A stretch of DNA of 64,000 nt from Bacteroidota bacterium (GTDB taxonomy: Bacteria > Bacteroidota > Bacteroidia > 2-12-FULL-35-15): NCBI GenBank assembly GCA_947469885.1, contig CANIQT010000005.1:62001-126000 (forward strand). The letters run 5' to 3'. The position numbers were made by a program, and so were the translations under genes. Shown piece by piece: positions 50,270 to 58,237 of the stretch. Below the pieces are notes generated by a model. That model searched no databases. It was given only the letters and a program-made list of their open reading frames with translations, and had not been told where the DNA came from. The stretch's first letter is position 1. Every line of letters begins with the position of its first letter.

Positions 50270-50500
50270 CTTGGGGAACTTTCCCTGAACCTTCTAGAAC
50301 TTTCCCCGAAGCTTTGGGAACTTTCCGCGAACCTTCAGCAACTTTCCCCGAACCTTCGGGAACTTTCCGCGAACCTTCGGGGAACTTTCCGCGAACCTTC
50401 AGCAACTTTCCCCGAACCTTCAGCAACTTTCCGCGAACTTGGAAAAAGCTGAAAAATGAGTTTGGGAACTTTCCCTGAACCTTCAGGAACTTTCCAATAA
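50270..50500. repeat. Array C: about ten 21-bp tandem units (AAAGTT core on the minus strand)
   Basis: Eight clean units from 50270 to 50438, seven of 21 bp and one of 22 bp, plus two more at 50461-50500 after a degenerate stretch. The plus-strand unit is close to CTTCGGGAACTTTCCGCGAA plus C; on the minus strand, which is the coding strand of this locus, the core is GGAAAGTTCCCGAAGG. CAGCAACTTTCCCCGAAC and TCGGGAACTTTCCGCGAAC variants alternate. It lies 171 bp past the module C regulator and 71 bp before the module C start. It is GC-richer than its surroundings. Confidence 0.92.
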
Positions 50501-50671
50501 GTCAACAAAACAACTTGCCGAACTCCCATATTGGTAAATGTCCACTTTTTCTTCTTTCTATAATTTCAACGAGCGATTCGGGCACGAAGTAACAAAACAG
50601 TTTTTACATTTCTGCAAAATTAGCTTCACTAAAAACTGGACTTTTTTAATCCATTTGTTCCCTTTTTTATT

Positions 50672-51118
50672 TTAAAACAAATTTTCTCCTTTTCTTTTTC
50701 CGGTAATGATAAAACGTGCGTCATCAGTAAATTCTACGCCCAACAGCTTTCTCATTTTGCGGAGGTGTTTGTTTGCAGTGTTTAGTTTTATTCCCAATTC
50801 GCTTTCAATGTTTTTTAGCTGAATTCCCCTCTCTAGAGCCAACATTACGTTGGTTGCCATCATGGGGACTTTTTTAATCCAACATAGTTTTATGAAGTAG
50901 TCTGTTTGCACCCATTTTAGGTAATCTGCCTCCGAAGGCAAATCAGGAATGAGCATGCAATACGCTCCGTTGTCCCACAATTTTTTGTCAGGAGCGGTGG
51001 TGTTTAGCGCATCTTCTGCATTTTTCCATTTGATGTCGTCTTTTTTGCCCTTCATTTTTCGAATGCCAGTCATGTACATTTTGTTGTTAAACACAATAAT
51101 TAGTTTTGGTTTTTTCAT
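50672..51118 (-). CDS. Module C regulator: C-terminal HTH protein
   Basis: A 148-residue protein. Residues 1-90 (MKKPKLIIVFNNKMYMTGIR ... YFIKLCWIKKVP) form an unrecognised alpha/beta N-terminal domain. From about residue 95 the segment MLALERGIQLKNIESELGIKLNTANKHLRKMRKLLG has the form of a LuxR-type HTH: G-x-x-x-x-x-I, L-G-I, T-A-x-x-H-L-x-x-x-x-x-L-G. It shares this C-terminal HTH layout with the module B regulator and lies upstream of array C and the module C gene on the same strand. An imperfect inverted repeat TTTAGATGAA / TTTCATCCTAAA lies 16 bp before its start and may be an operator. Confidence 0.65.
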   Translation of the reverse strand: MKKPKLIIVFNNKMYMTGIRKMKGKKDDIKWKNAEDALNTTAPDKKLWDNGAYCMLIPDLPSEADYLKWVQTDYFIKLCWIKKVPMMATNVMLALERGIQLKNIESELGIKLNTANKHLRKMRKLLGVEFTDDARFIITGKRKGENLF

Positions 51119-51450
51119 TTTCTTATTTTTTTTAGATGAATAATAATTTCATCCTAAAAATAAAAAAAGGTAGAAAAATGAAAACACAAAAAAATGAGTA
51201 TCCTACAATTGACCCAAAAACCCTTTTCCCTTCACCTTTTTCTGAAAAATTGAAAAAACCTCCATAGGTATTTTCAAAATCCAATCTTAGTTTTATATTA
51301 TCCCACCCAAAATCCCCACTTGTTTTATCCCATTTTTTGCAATTGGAGTTATTAACATTTGATAGGCATAACCATATTGGGATTTAAAAAATTCGAATTA
51401 ATTACCCAAAGCATTGATTTTATTAGATTATATATGTTTTCCGTTTTTTA

Positions 51451-51490
51451 AAAAGTTTACAAAAGTTTACAAAAGTTTACAAAAGTTTAC
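51451..51490. repeat. (AAAAGTTTAC)4 tandem repeat
   Basis: Four exact copies of a 10-bp unit, one helical turn each, about 330 bp upstream of the module C regulator. The core AAAGTTT is the one used in array A. Confidence 0.9.
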
Positions 51491-51575
51491 TCGTTAAAAA
51501 ACCCTCTAAAAACCTTCATTTTATTCACTTATTTGATTTTTTTCTTTAAAAAAAGCTGCCTCATAGGCAACAAAG

Positions 51576-51858
51576 AAAGTGGACAAAAAAGTGCGTGACG
51601 GACAAAGGAAAAAGCGAAACAGCAAACCACCGCTCCAAAGCATTGATTTTACACGTTTTTTTGTATTTTCAATTTATTAAAAGTGGACAAAAAAGACAAA
51701 AAAGTGGACAAAATGTCCAAAGCAAAAAAATCCTTCGAAAAGGCTTGATATTATTGATTTGTTTTAATTATTTGCTCATAATAAAGGTTACCCAGATTGG
51801 GGGACTAAGCAGAAAAAAGCAAAAGATAAAAAGTGGACAAAAAAGTGCGTGACGGACA
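51576..51858. repeat. Pair of 29-bp direct repeats, 254 bp apart
   Basis: AAAGTGGACAAAAAAGTGCG plus nine further identical bases at 51576-51604 and 51830-51858. Between them lie two more AAAGTGGACAAAA fragments. It could be the scar of a small element or a pair of protein-binding sites. Confidence 0.8.
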
Positions 51859-52076
51859 GCGGGACAGTAAACTACCCGGAAAGGGTTAAATTTGTTGAGT
51901 TTTATTGCTTTTTATTTTTTAATAACGACATATATATCGTGTTGTATATTAAACAAATAATTGACCTGAACCCCTTTGTTTTATTAATGAGAAAGGTTTT
52001 TTTGATAAAATTCCCTTATCCCCATTTGGGGATATGTGGGGTATTTTATCTAACTTATTTTATTAGACTGCAAAAC

Positions 52077-52113
52077 AAAAAAAACACCCACCAGCTTCCT
52101 GATGGGTGTTTTT
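52077..52113 (-). terminator. Intrinsic terminator after the 1435-residue surface protein
   Basis: On the minus strand AACACCCATCAG pairs with CTGGTGGGTGTT (one mismatch) around GAAG, followed by eight Ts, 26 bp after the stop codon. Confidence 0.88.
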
Positions 52114-52136
52114 ACAAATGACCAATGAACTTATGG

Positions 52137-55100
52137 CTAATGACTAATCACCAACTTCTTCACAGCAGTATCTTTGCCATTGCTTATCTGTAGATAATAA
52201 ATTCCTTTTGCAAGGCTGCTTACATCTATTGTTGATTGTTGGTTGATGATGGTTGATTGAAATACAATTTGCCCAATTACGTTCTCAACAACTAATGACC
52301 AATGACCAATGACCAATGAACTATTAATACCAATAGTAAACTGTCCGTTGGTCGGGTTCGGGTAAATGCTGATGTTATCCCCAAAACCATATTCCTCCAC
52401 CCCTGCACAGCTGTTCACCGTTACCGATTGTGTAGCAGTATTGGAGCAGGTATTTGCATCAGTAAAAGTATAAGTAACAACATGCGCTCCCACACCAGCC
52501 ACCGAAGGCGTAAACAATGTACCTGCTACTCCCGCTCCGCTGTAGGTACCTCCCGTTGGCGAGCCCGATGGCAAGGTAAATGCTGCCCAGTTGGCACAAA
52601 CCGATGGAGGATTAAAAGCAGTCATGGTTACCGTTGGTAGTGGATTTACAATTACTATGGCCAACCCTATGTTGCTGCAAGTGCCTGTAGTTCCGGTTAC
52701 GGTGTAAGTAGTAGTACTGGTCGGGCTGGCAGTAGCAGTGTTCACCCCTGTAGGCGTTGCACCGGTACTCCATGTGTAAGTGGTAGCACCCAAAGCAGTG
52801 AGCGTAGCGGTATCACCCAAGCAAATGGTGGCCGAATTTACATTGATAAGAAACACGGGGTTCACAGTTAAAAAAGTGGTTACGGTGCTATCGCAACCGC
52901 TGGCAGCTATCAACACATCGTTAAATGTTCCGGTGGTGTTGTGCACAGTGGTGCCTACAATTATCGAATCGCCACCGCAAATGGTTAACGTTTGACTTCC
53001 TGTAACAGGTGCACTCACTGTTAAGTTAGTAGTCACTGTACTGTCGCATCCTCCAAGGGCAGTTAAAATATCGGTATAAGTACCATCGGTGCTATAGGTA
53101 TTTGTACCTACGGTGATGGAAGCACCCGCACAAATTACAGGGTTTTGAGTAATGGCAATGGAAGAAGAAATGTTAAGGTTAGTAGTTACCGTGCTGTCGC
53201 AACCCTCCACAGAGGCCCCTACCAATACATCGGTATAAACTCCTGTAGCAGTGTAAGTGTTACCACCCACTGTTACCGACCCTCCAGGACACATGTTGTA
53301 AGTCTGACTTCCGGTAATGGCATTCAACACTGTTAAGTTAGTGGTTACGGTACTGTCGCAACCACTTGCCGCGCCACCAATCAGCACATCCGAATAAACC
53401 CCTGTGCTCATGTACATCGAAGTTCCAACCATCACCATACCCCCTGCACATACCGTTGGCGATTGGCTTCCCACAACAGCAGCACTCACCGTTAGGTTGG
53501 TGGTTACAGTACTATCGCACCCGTTGGCAGCACCGTTAGCAAACACATCGGTATAAACCCCTGTTGCATTGTAAGTAGATGAACCCACCGTAACCGATGC
53601 CCCAGAGCATATGGTTAACGATTGTGAGCCAGTAATGGCAGCATCTACCGTTAAGCTGGTAACCACAGTGCTGTCGCAACCATTGGCAGCACCTGCAACT
53701 AATAAATCGGTATAAACCCCGGTGGTGGTATACGTGTTTCCGCCAATGGTAATGCTTCCTCCGGCACAAACCGAAAGGCTTTGATTGGTAATGATGGCGG
53801 CATCCACATTAAGGGTAGTTACCACCGTACTATCGCAGCCGCTGGCAGCTGCACCCGCAAGCACATCGGTATAAACTCCGGTGGTGGTATGCGTTACACC
53901 GCCTACTGTTGCTGAGCCTCCTGCACATACACCAATGGTTTGAGCGCCCATGATAGCAGCACTCACGGTTAGATTAGTGGTCAATGTGCTGTCGCAACCA
54001 TTGGCTCCTGTAAATATATCACTGTAAACTCCGGTTGCATTGTAAGTAGATGTGCCCACAATAACCGATGTGCCAGCACAAATGGTCAAGGATTGGGTGG
54101 CAGTGGACAATGGTTTAACCGTTACCGTTACAGATGAAGTGCCTTCGCAACCATTGCCATCCGTGCCTGTTACGTTATACGTTGTTGTTGCTGAGGAAGC
54201 AAAAGGGGTGTTGTCAAACACACCATTGTCCCACACATAACTAACAGCACCTCCACCATTCAGCGTTTCCATGCTCCCTAAACATATCGGGTCCACCATG
54301 GCACTTGCAGTTACTATGGGCAAAGCATTTGGGGTGATGACGATGGAAGCAGTATTCATACATCCAAAATTATCTACACCCGTTACGATGTAAGTATTAG
54401 TAGTATTTACCGGAAAAGCCACATTGTCGGTCACTCCATTGTCCCACATATATATATTCGCGCCACCGCCAGTTAAGGTTACATCGGCATCCATACAAGG
54501 AGTAGTTGTACTTGCATTGGCAGTTACAGCGGGCAACGGATGAATGGTTACCAATACAGTATCAGTAGCCACACAACCCACCAAATCAACAACTGTCATG
54601 GTATAAGTAGTGGTGGAAGGAGGAGTAGCCAGCGGAAACTGGGAAGAAGCGGAAGAAAGTCCTGTGCTTGGCGACCAAGTATAACTTACAATACCAATTC
54701 CCGAAGTACCCATTGCCGACATTCCGGTTGACCCTCCATCGCACATAGCCACAGTGTTAGCCGAGGCTACCACTGTTGGGTTTGCACTTTTTGTATAAGT
54801 ATTCGTATGGGCATCGTTACCTGCAGTTGCATCTCCCGAAACAGAAGTGGAGGTGGTAAATACATACGTGCCCGTTGCCGACATATTATAGGTAGTGGAA
54901 ATGGATACCGATACCCCTGTACCAGGATTGATGATTCCTGTGTTTAATATTACAGGAGTAAATGTAAGCGGGTTAGGTCCGGTTACCGAGCAGTTCACTG
55001 TTACGGGATGAATGGTTAAATCAATCATTCCTGTTCCAAAGTTTCTAACCGTTGCAGTCACAAATTCGGTGGTGGTGTAGCAAGCAGAAGCTACTGGTGC

Positions 55101-56444
55101 GGTTAAGGTCTGAACTCCCATATCATACACTCCAGGAATAATATTAACTGTATAATCTTCCGTTTCGCCATAACTATACGTATTAGAGCAAGCACTGTTG
55201 CTGGCTACCACCGCATTGTAGCTCGAACGAACACGCATTCTTGTATTGCCCGATAGGGCCGTAATAGGTATGGTGGCAGTTCCGGAGCAAGTCCAGTCGG
55301 TAGTCAAAACACCTGTCAGAGAAATGTATTCGCTCACATCAAAAGTTCCGCTATGGTCGTAATCAATCCATGCTCCTGCATATTCAGTACCTCCGTTATT
55401 AACGTGAACAGTAATAGGGTAGCTCAACCCCACAGTTGCACTTGCAGCAGCCATGCCGGTGTAATCGGAATATGAATTGACAAGGCAAGTGCCGGTTGTG
55501 TTGTTGATGCCTGCAAAAGTAACATTGGTAATATGGTCGCCCAACAAACAGCCGTTGATGGTAGTTGGAGTACAATAGCATGTGGTAAAGGCATTCATAG
55601 TAACTTGTACAGGTGTTGATGTTGCCGAATTAGGTCCGGTAGTACAAGTTACTATACATTGATAAAAAGTAGCACTTGTTTGCGTTGCAGAATAGGTAGA
55701 GCCAGTTGCCCCTGCAATGTTGGTATAAATGGCCCCCGTAGGTGACGACTGCCATTGGTATGTAACCCCACTGCCCATTGTTGAGTTCTGTAAACTTAAC
55801 GTAAAAGGTACATTAGGGCAAACAGAAACAACAGAAAGCGTGTTGCCAGGAGCAGGTATCCCTGCGCATGGAGCTGGAGCAATAACATTTACTGCATAAT
55901 CTTCTGTTTCGCCATAGTAAGCACTTTCGTTATCGCAAGCTGTAGTCGGTATTGGTGCACCAATGCCTCTGCATAATATACGCATTCGGGTGGTACCCAC
56001 CGCAGCACCTCCCGGCACATTAATAGTAAAATTGGTAGCAGCATTAGCGGTGTTGATGGCTCCGTTATTAATTACCATTTCTCCGGCAGAAAAAGTAAAA
56101 TCCTGGTTCCAATCCACCCACACAAAATAGTAGGTAATGTTACATGTTCCAGCTGCCTGACAAGTAAGTGTGAACGAGGCACCTTGGTTTTGAGAAATAA
56201 CTGGACTGCTGAAATAAGAATATCCTGCATTGTTGTAGCCCGCATCCACCGGCACTGTAATGTTGGTTAATGCCCCTGTGGTGGTTACACTATTCAGATA
56301 ATTGCACGGGTTGGTAGCATACATGGTCGGGTTGCAATACTGTGCCATTGCATTAGTAAATGTAAGCGCTGTAAAAGTAAGCGCAATGACAAACATTTGG
56401 AATAGTTGGCGAAATGTTAGTTTGGTGGTAGTCGTTTTTTTCAT
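52137..56444 (-). CDS. Giant T9SS surface protein with GEVED domains and eight tandem repeats
   Basis: A 1435-residue exported protein, signal peptide ending TNAMAQ. Two GEVED-type domains follow (each ends SYGETEDYTVN or YYGETEDYAVNV; about 35-190 and 290-435). Next are Ig/PKD-like domains (VVASANTVAMCDGGSTGMSA and relatives, about 555-770). Then come eight tandem repeats of about 51 residues (about 775-1190), each built around C-A-G-G-S-x-x-V-G ... T-G-V-Y-T-D ... GCDSTVTTNLTV. The end is more PKD-like sequence and a T9SS type A domain (ISIYPNPTNG to AVKKLVISH). It is a probable cell-surface adhesin or sheath protein. The sorting domain contains the heptamer-derived peptide SLVIGHWSLVV. Confidence 0.9.
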   Translation of the reverse strand: MKKTTTTKLTFRQLFQMFVIALTFTALTFTNAMAQYCNPTMYATNPCNYLNSVTTTGALTNITVPVDAGYNNAGYSYFSSPVISQNQGASFTLTCQAAGTCNITYYFVWVDWNQDFTFSAGEMVINNGAINTANAATNFTINVPGGAAVGTTRMRILCRGIGAPIPTTACDNESAYYGETEDYAVNVIAPAPCAGIPAPGNTLSVVSVCPNVPFTLSLQNSTMGSGVTYQWQSSPTGAIYTNIAGATGSTYSATQTSATFYQCIVTCTTGPNSATSTPVQVTMNAFTTCYCTPTTINGCLLGDHITNVTFAGINNTTGTCLVNSYSDYTGMAAASATVGLSYPITVHVNNGGTEYAGAWIDYDHSGTFDVSEYISLTGVLTTDWTCSGTATIPITALSGNTRMRVRSSYNAVVASNSACSNTYSYGETEDYTVNIIPGVYDMGVQTLTAPVASACYTTTEFVTATVRNFGTGMIDLTIHPVTVNCSVTGPNPLTFTPVILNTGIINPGTGVSVSISTTYNMSATGTYVFTTSTSVSGDATAGNDAHTNTYTKSANPTVVASANTVAMCDGGSTGMSAMGTSGIGIVSYTWSPSTGLSSASSQFPLATPPSTTTYTMTVVDLVGCVATDTVLVTIHPLPAVTANASTTTPCMDADVTLTGGGANIYMWDNGVTDNVAFPVNTTNTYIVTGVDNFGCMNTASIVITPNALPIVTASAMVDPICLGSMETLNGGGAVSYVWDNGVFDNTPFASSATTTYNVTGTDGNGCEGTSSVTVTVKPLSTATQSLTICAGTSVIVGTSTYNATGVYSDIFTGANGCDSTLTTNLTVSAAIMGAQTIGVCAGGSATVGGVTHTTTGVYTDVLAGAAASGCDSTVVTTLNVDAAIITNQSLSVCAGGSITIGGNTYTTTGVYTDLLVAGAANGCDSTVVTSLTVDAAITGSQSLTICSGASVTVGSSTYNATGVYTDVFANGAANGCDSTVTTNLTVSAAVVGSQSPTVCAGGMVMVGTSMYMSTGVYSDVLIGGAASGCDSTVTTNLTVLNAITGSQTYNMCPGGSVTVGGNTYTATGVYTDVLVGASVEGCDSTVTTNLNISSSIAITQNPVICAGASITVGTNTYSTDGTYTDILTALGGCDSTVTTNLTVSAPVTGSQTLTICGGDSIIVGTTVHNTTGTFNDVLIAASGCDSTVTTFLTVNPVFLINVNSATICLGDTATLTALGATTYTWSTGATPTGVNTATASPTSTTTYTVTGTTGTCSNIGLAIVIVNPLPTVTMTAFNPPSVCANWAAFTLPSGSPTGGTYSGAGVAGTLFTPSVAGVGAHVVTYTFTDANTCSNTATQSVTVNSCAGVEEYGFGDNISIYPNPTNGQFTIGINSSLVIGHWSLVVENVIGQIVFQSTIINQQSTIDVSSLAKGIYYLQISNGKDTAVKKLVISH

Positions 56445-56464
56445 TTGTTTAGTTTTAGTTTGGT

Positions 56465-57202
56465 TTATTGAATTATTATTTTTTTAGGTGTTTTGTTGTC
56501 GTCTGATAAATGAAGGAAATAAACACCTGCTTTCATTTCTCCTTTTTCAAGCACATATTCTTTTCCTGAAAAGAGAATGGTTTTTATTTCTTTTCCTAAA
56601 ACATTGGTGATGGATATTAAAGTGTTTTTTTGCACCTTACTAAAGATAATAGTAGTTTGTTCTGTAAATGGGTTAGGGTAAATTCCTAATTCATTATTCT
56701 CAATTCCTAATTCTTCTTCCCCAACACTGCCGCAATCGGAAACACAAATGGTGAAATTATACCCCGGAGTAGGTACAGGATTAGCATCATACACTCTTAT
56801 CCAATAAGTGGTACCTACAGTAAGACCGCTCAGGCAAACATTTTCTGTTCCTCCTGCACCGTTAGCATTAGTACAACCAAATGACATTCCTCCACAAGAA
56901 ATGGCGAAAGGCTCGATAACTGCATCAAAAATACTGAGCCCGACTACTTTTATATTTTGCGAAGTGGACGTTGCAGTAAACATATACCATACATCATCTT
57001 CGGCAAAGCCGGCACAAACCGGAAACCCTGAAGCAGTTGCTCCGTTAACCAAACCAGCAGTTGGAACACAGGTAACATTTGGCATCAATGTTATTGCCCC
57101 AGCACAGTTATCGTTTGAGGGGGGCTGGGCAAAAGTACTAATGGTTAAGACAGCAAAAAATAGGATTAGAAAGTAATTGAGAAGAGTAGTTTTTATATTC
57201 AT
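56465..57202 (-). CDS. Small T9SS-exported protein
   Basis: A 245-residue protein: signal peptide ending STFAQ, then a single beta-sandwich domain (PPSNDNCAGAITLMPNVTC ... TVGTTYWIRVYDANP...YNFTICVS, about 25-155). That pattern opens many secreted Bacteroidota proteins. The T9SS type A domain follows (GIYPNPFTEQTT to PKKIIIQ). Just before it lies ELGIENNELGI, a translated low-complexity repeat like that in the RCC1 protein. It lies 20 bp upstream of the 1435-residue gene on the same strand, so the two are likely expressed together. Confidence 0.85.
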   Translation of the reverse strand: MNIKTTLLNYFLILFFAVLTISTFAQPPSNDNCAGAITLMPNVTCVPTAGLVNGATASGFPVCAGFAEDDVWYMFTATSTSQNIKVVGLSIFDAVIEPFAISCGGMSFGCTNANGAGGTENVCLSGLTVGTTYWIRVYDANPVPTPGYNFTICVSDCGSVGEEELGIENNELGIYPNPFTEQTTIIFSKVQKNTLISITNVLGKEIKTILFSGKEYVLEKGEMKAGVYFLHLSDDNKTPKKIIIQ

Positions 57203-57227
57203 AGCTGAAAAGATAAAAATTTGATTC

Positions 57228-57235
57228 CAAAAGTA
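57228..57235 (-). promoter_or_regulatory. -7 box of the two-gene T9SS surface unit
   Basis: The minus strand reads TACTTTTG, 25 bp before the ATG of the 245-residue protein. Confidence 0.5.
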
Positions 57236-57273
57236 AGGTATTATTTTTGGGAATCATATTTATCTCTAACAAT

Positions 57274-58086
57274 TTATTCCTCCTCCACTTTCCTGAAACA
57301 ACGCAACGCAAATGTTTGCAATTCATCAACACTTTCTTTCGGTGCTTCATAAAATGCCATGTGGGCAGCATCTTCGAGCATTAACACTGATGGATATTTA
57401 CACAAACCCATTTGAGGGTAAAGGGTTTCGTAATTAATTACTGTATCTTTTTTACCAATAATAAAAAGTACAGGATAAGGAGCAAACTTTAAAATTAAAT
57501 CGCGGCTTTTGCGCTCTTTCATTCCTTCCAGGCTATTAATTATAGATTGCACTGAAGTTTTTTGGGCAATACGTTTTGCTTTTGCAACTTCTTTTTTCAA
57601 CTTCGTTACATTTTCGGGAGCAAATAAAGAAGTGATTACTTCTAATACAAAATGGCGGTGTTCCTTTTTTACAAGGTTAATTACTCGTTGCCGGTCTTTT
57701 TTCTTATCATCACTGTCGGCATAAGAAGTAGAATTAACTAAACACAATCCACTTACGTTCTCGGGATACAATTCAGCAAAAGCCAATGCAGCATAGCCAC
57801 CCATGGAATGTCCTGCAATAACATACCGTCTTACTCCAGCTTTGTCCAACACAGCTTTTGCACTTTGCGCCAATAATTCCATGCTATGATAATAACCAAT
57901 TGAAGGGGTTTCCCCATGTCCTGGGAGGTCGATGGCAATAACACGAAATTTTTTGGAAAGCTTTTTTATAAAGGCATCCCACAATTCGTGCGAACCTAAA
58001 AAGCCATGCAACAAAACTATTACACGTCCTTTACCGGTATCACTGTACCGTACTTTTATCTTTTTGAATTCAGCGGATTTTAACAT
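57274..58086 (-). CDS. Alpha/beta hydrolase
   Basis: A 270-residue cytoplasmic hydrolase. The oxyanion strand is VIVLLHGFLGSHELWDAF, the nucleophile elbow is AGHSMGGYAALAFAE (Ser about 97), an Asp follows in GKKDTVIN, and the catalytic His is in LEDAAHMAFYE (about 245). It has the layout of esterases or haloperoxidase-like hydrolases. The substrate is unknown. The gene stands between the surface proteins and pepP, with a repeat-rich gap upstream. Confidence 0.9.
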   Translation of the reverse strand: MLKSAEFKKIKVRYSDTGKGRVIVLLHGFLGSHELWDAFIKKLSKKFRVIAIDLPGHGETPSIGYYHSMELLAQSAKAVLDKAGVRRYVIAGHSMGGYAALAFAELYPENVSGLCLVNSTSYADSDDKKKDRQRVINLVKKEHRHFVLEVITSLFAPENVTKLKKEVAKAKRIAQKTSVQSIINSLEGMKERKSRDLILKFAPYPVLFIIGKKDTVINYETLYPQMGLCKYPSVLMLEDAAHMAFYEAPKESVDELQTFALRCFRKVEEE

Positions 58087-58100
58087 TCAATTTGATTTAT

Positions 58101-58232
58101 TGATTTACCGATGTACCAATTTACCGATTTTGTAGCTTCGAAAATAGCACACAAATAAATTGGCACATCGGTAAATCTAATAATTGGTAAATCATTTCAT
58201 CGGTACATCGGTATATCATCACATCGGTAAAT
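58101..58232. repeat. ATCGGTAAATC inverted and direct repeat cluster
   Basis: GATTTACCGATGTACCAATT (58102-58121) is mirrored by its near-exact reverse complement at 58158-58177 (19 of 20). More ATCGGTAAATC, ATCGGTACATC and ATCGGTATATC units follow up to about 58232. It fills the gap between the hydrolase and pepP and can form a long hairpin. Confidence 0.85.
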
Positions 58233-58237
58233 CAATT

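Larger units (their letters stand above)
51119..52076. other. Gene-free 0.96-kb stretch with direct repeats
   Basis: No believable gene is seen; the two track ORFs here begin at GTG codons inside a repeat. It holds the imperfect inverted repeat at 51132-51158 and AAAAGTTTAC repeated four times (51451-51490). It also holds two identical 29-bp blocks containing AAAGTGGACAAAAAAGTGCG (51576 and 51830), with more AAAGTGGACAAAA copies between them. This lies upstream of the module C regulator and downstream, in the other direction, of the 1435-residue gene. Confidence 0.7.

Noticed and set aside
12133-50500. The three arrays as CRISPR loci
   Set aside because: Units are contiguous at 21 bp with no unique spacers, and no cas gene is present.
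50189-50529. ORFs of 87, 60 and 64 residues over array C
   Set aside because: Same reason: they follow the array period, overlap each other on both strands, and frames change where one unit has 22 bp.
51595-52121. Two ORFs (85 and 90 residues) in the gap before the 1435-residue gene
   Set aside because: Both begin at GTG inside the two copies of the 29-bp repeat, have atypical composition and match no family.
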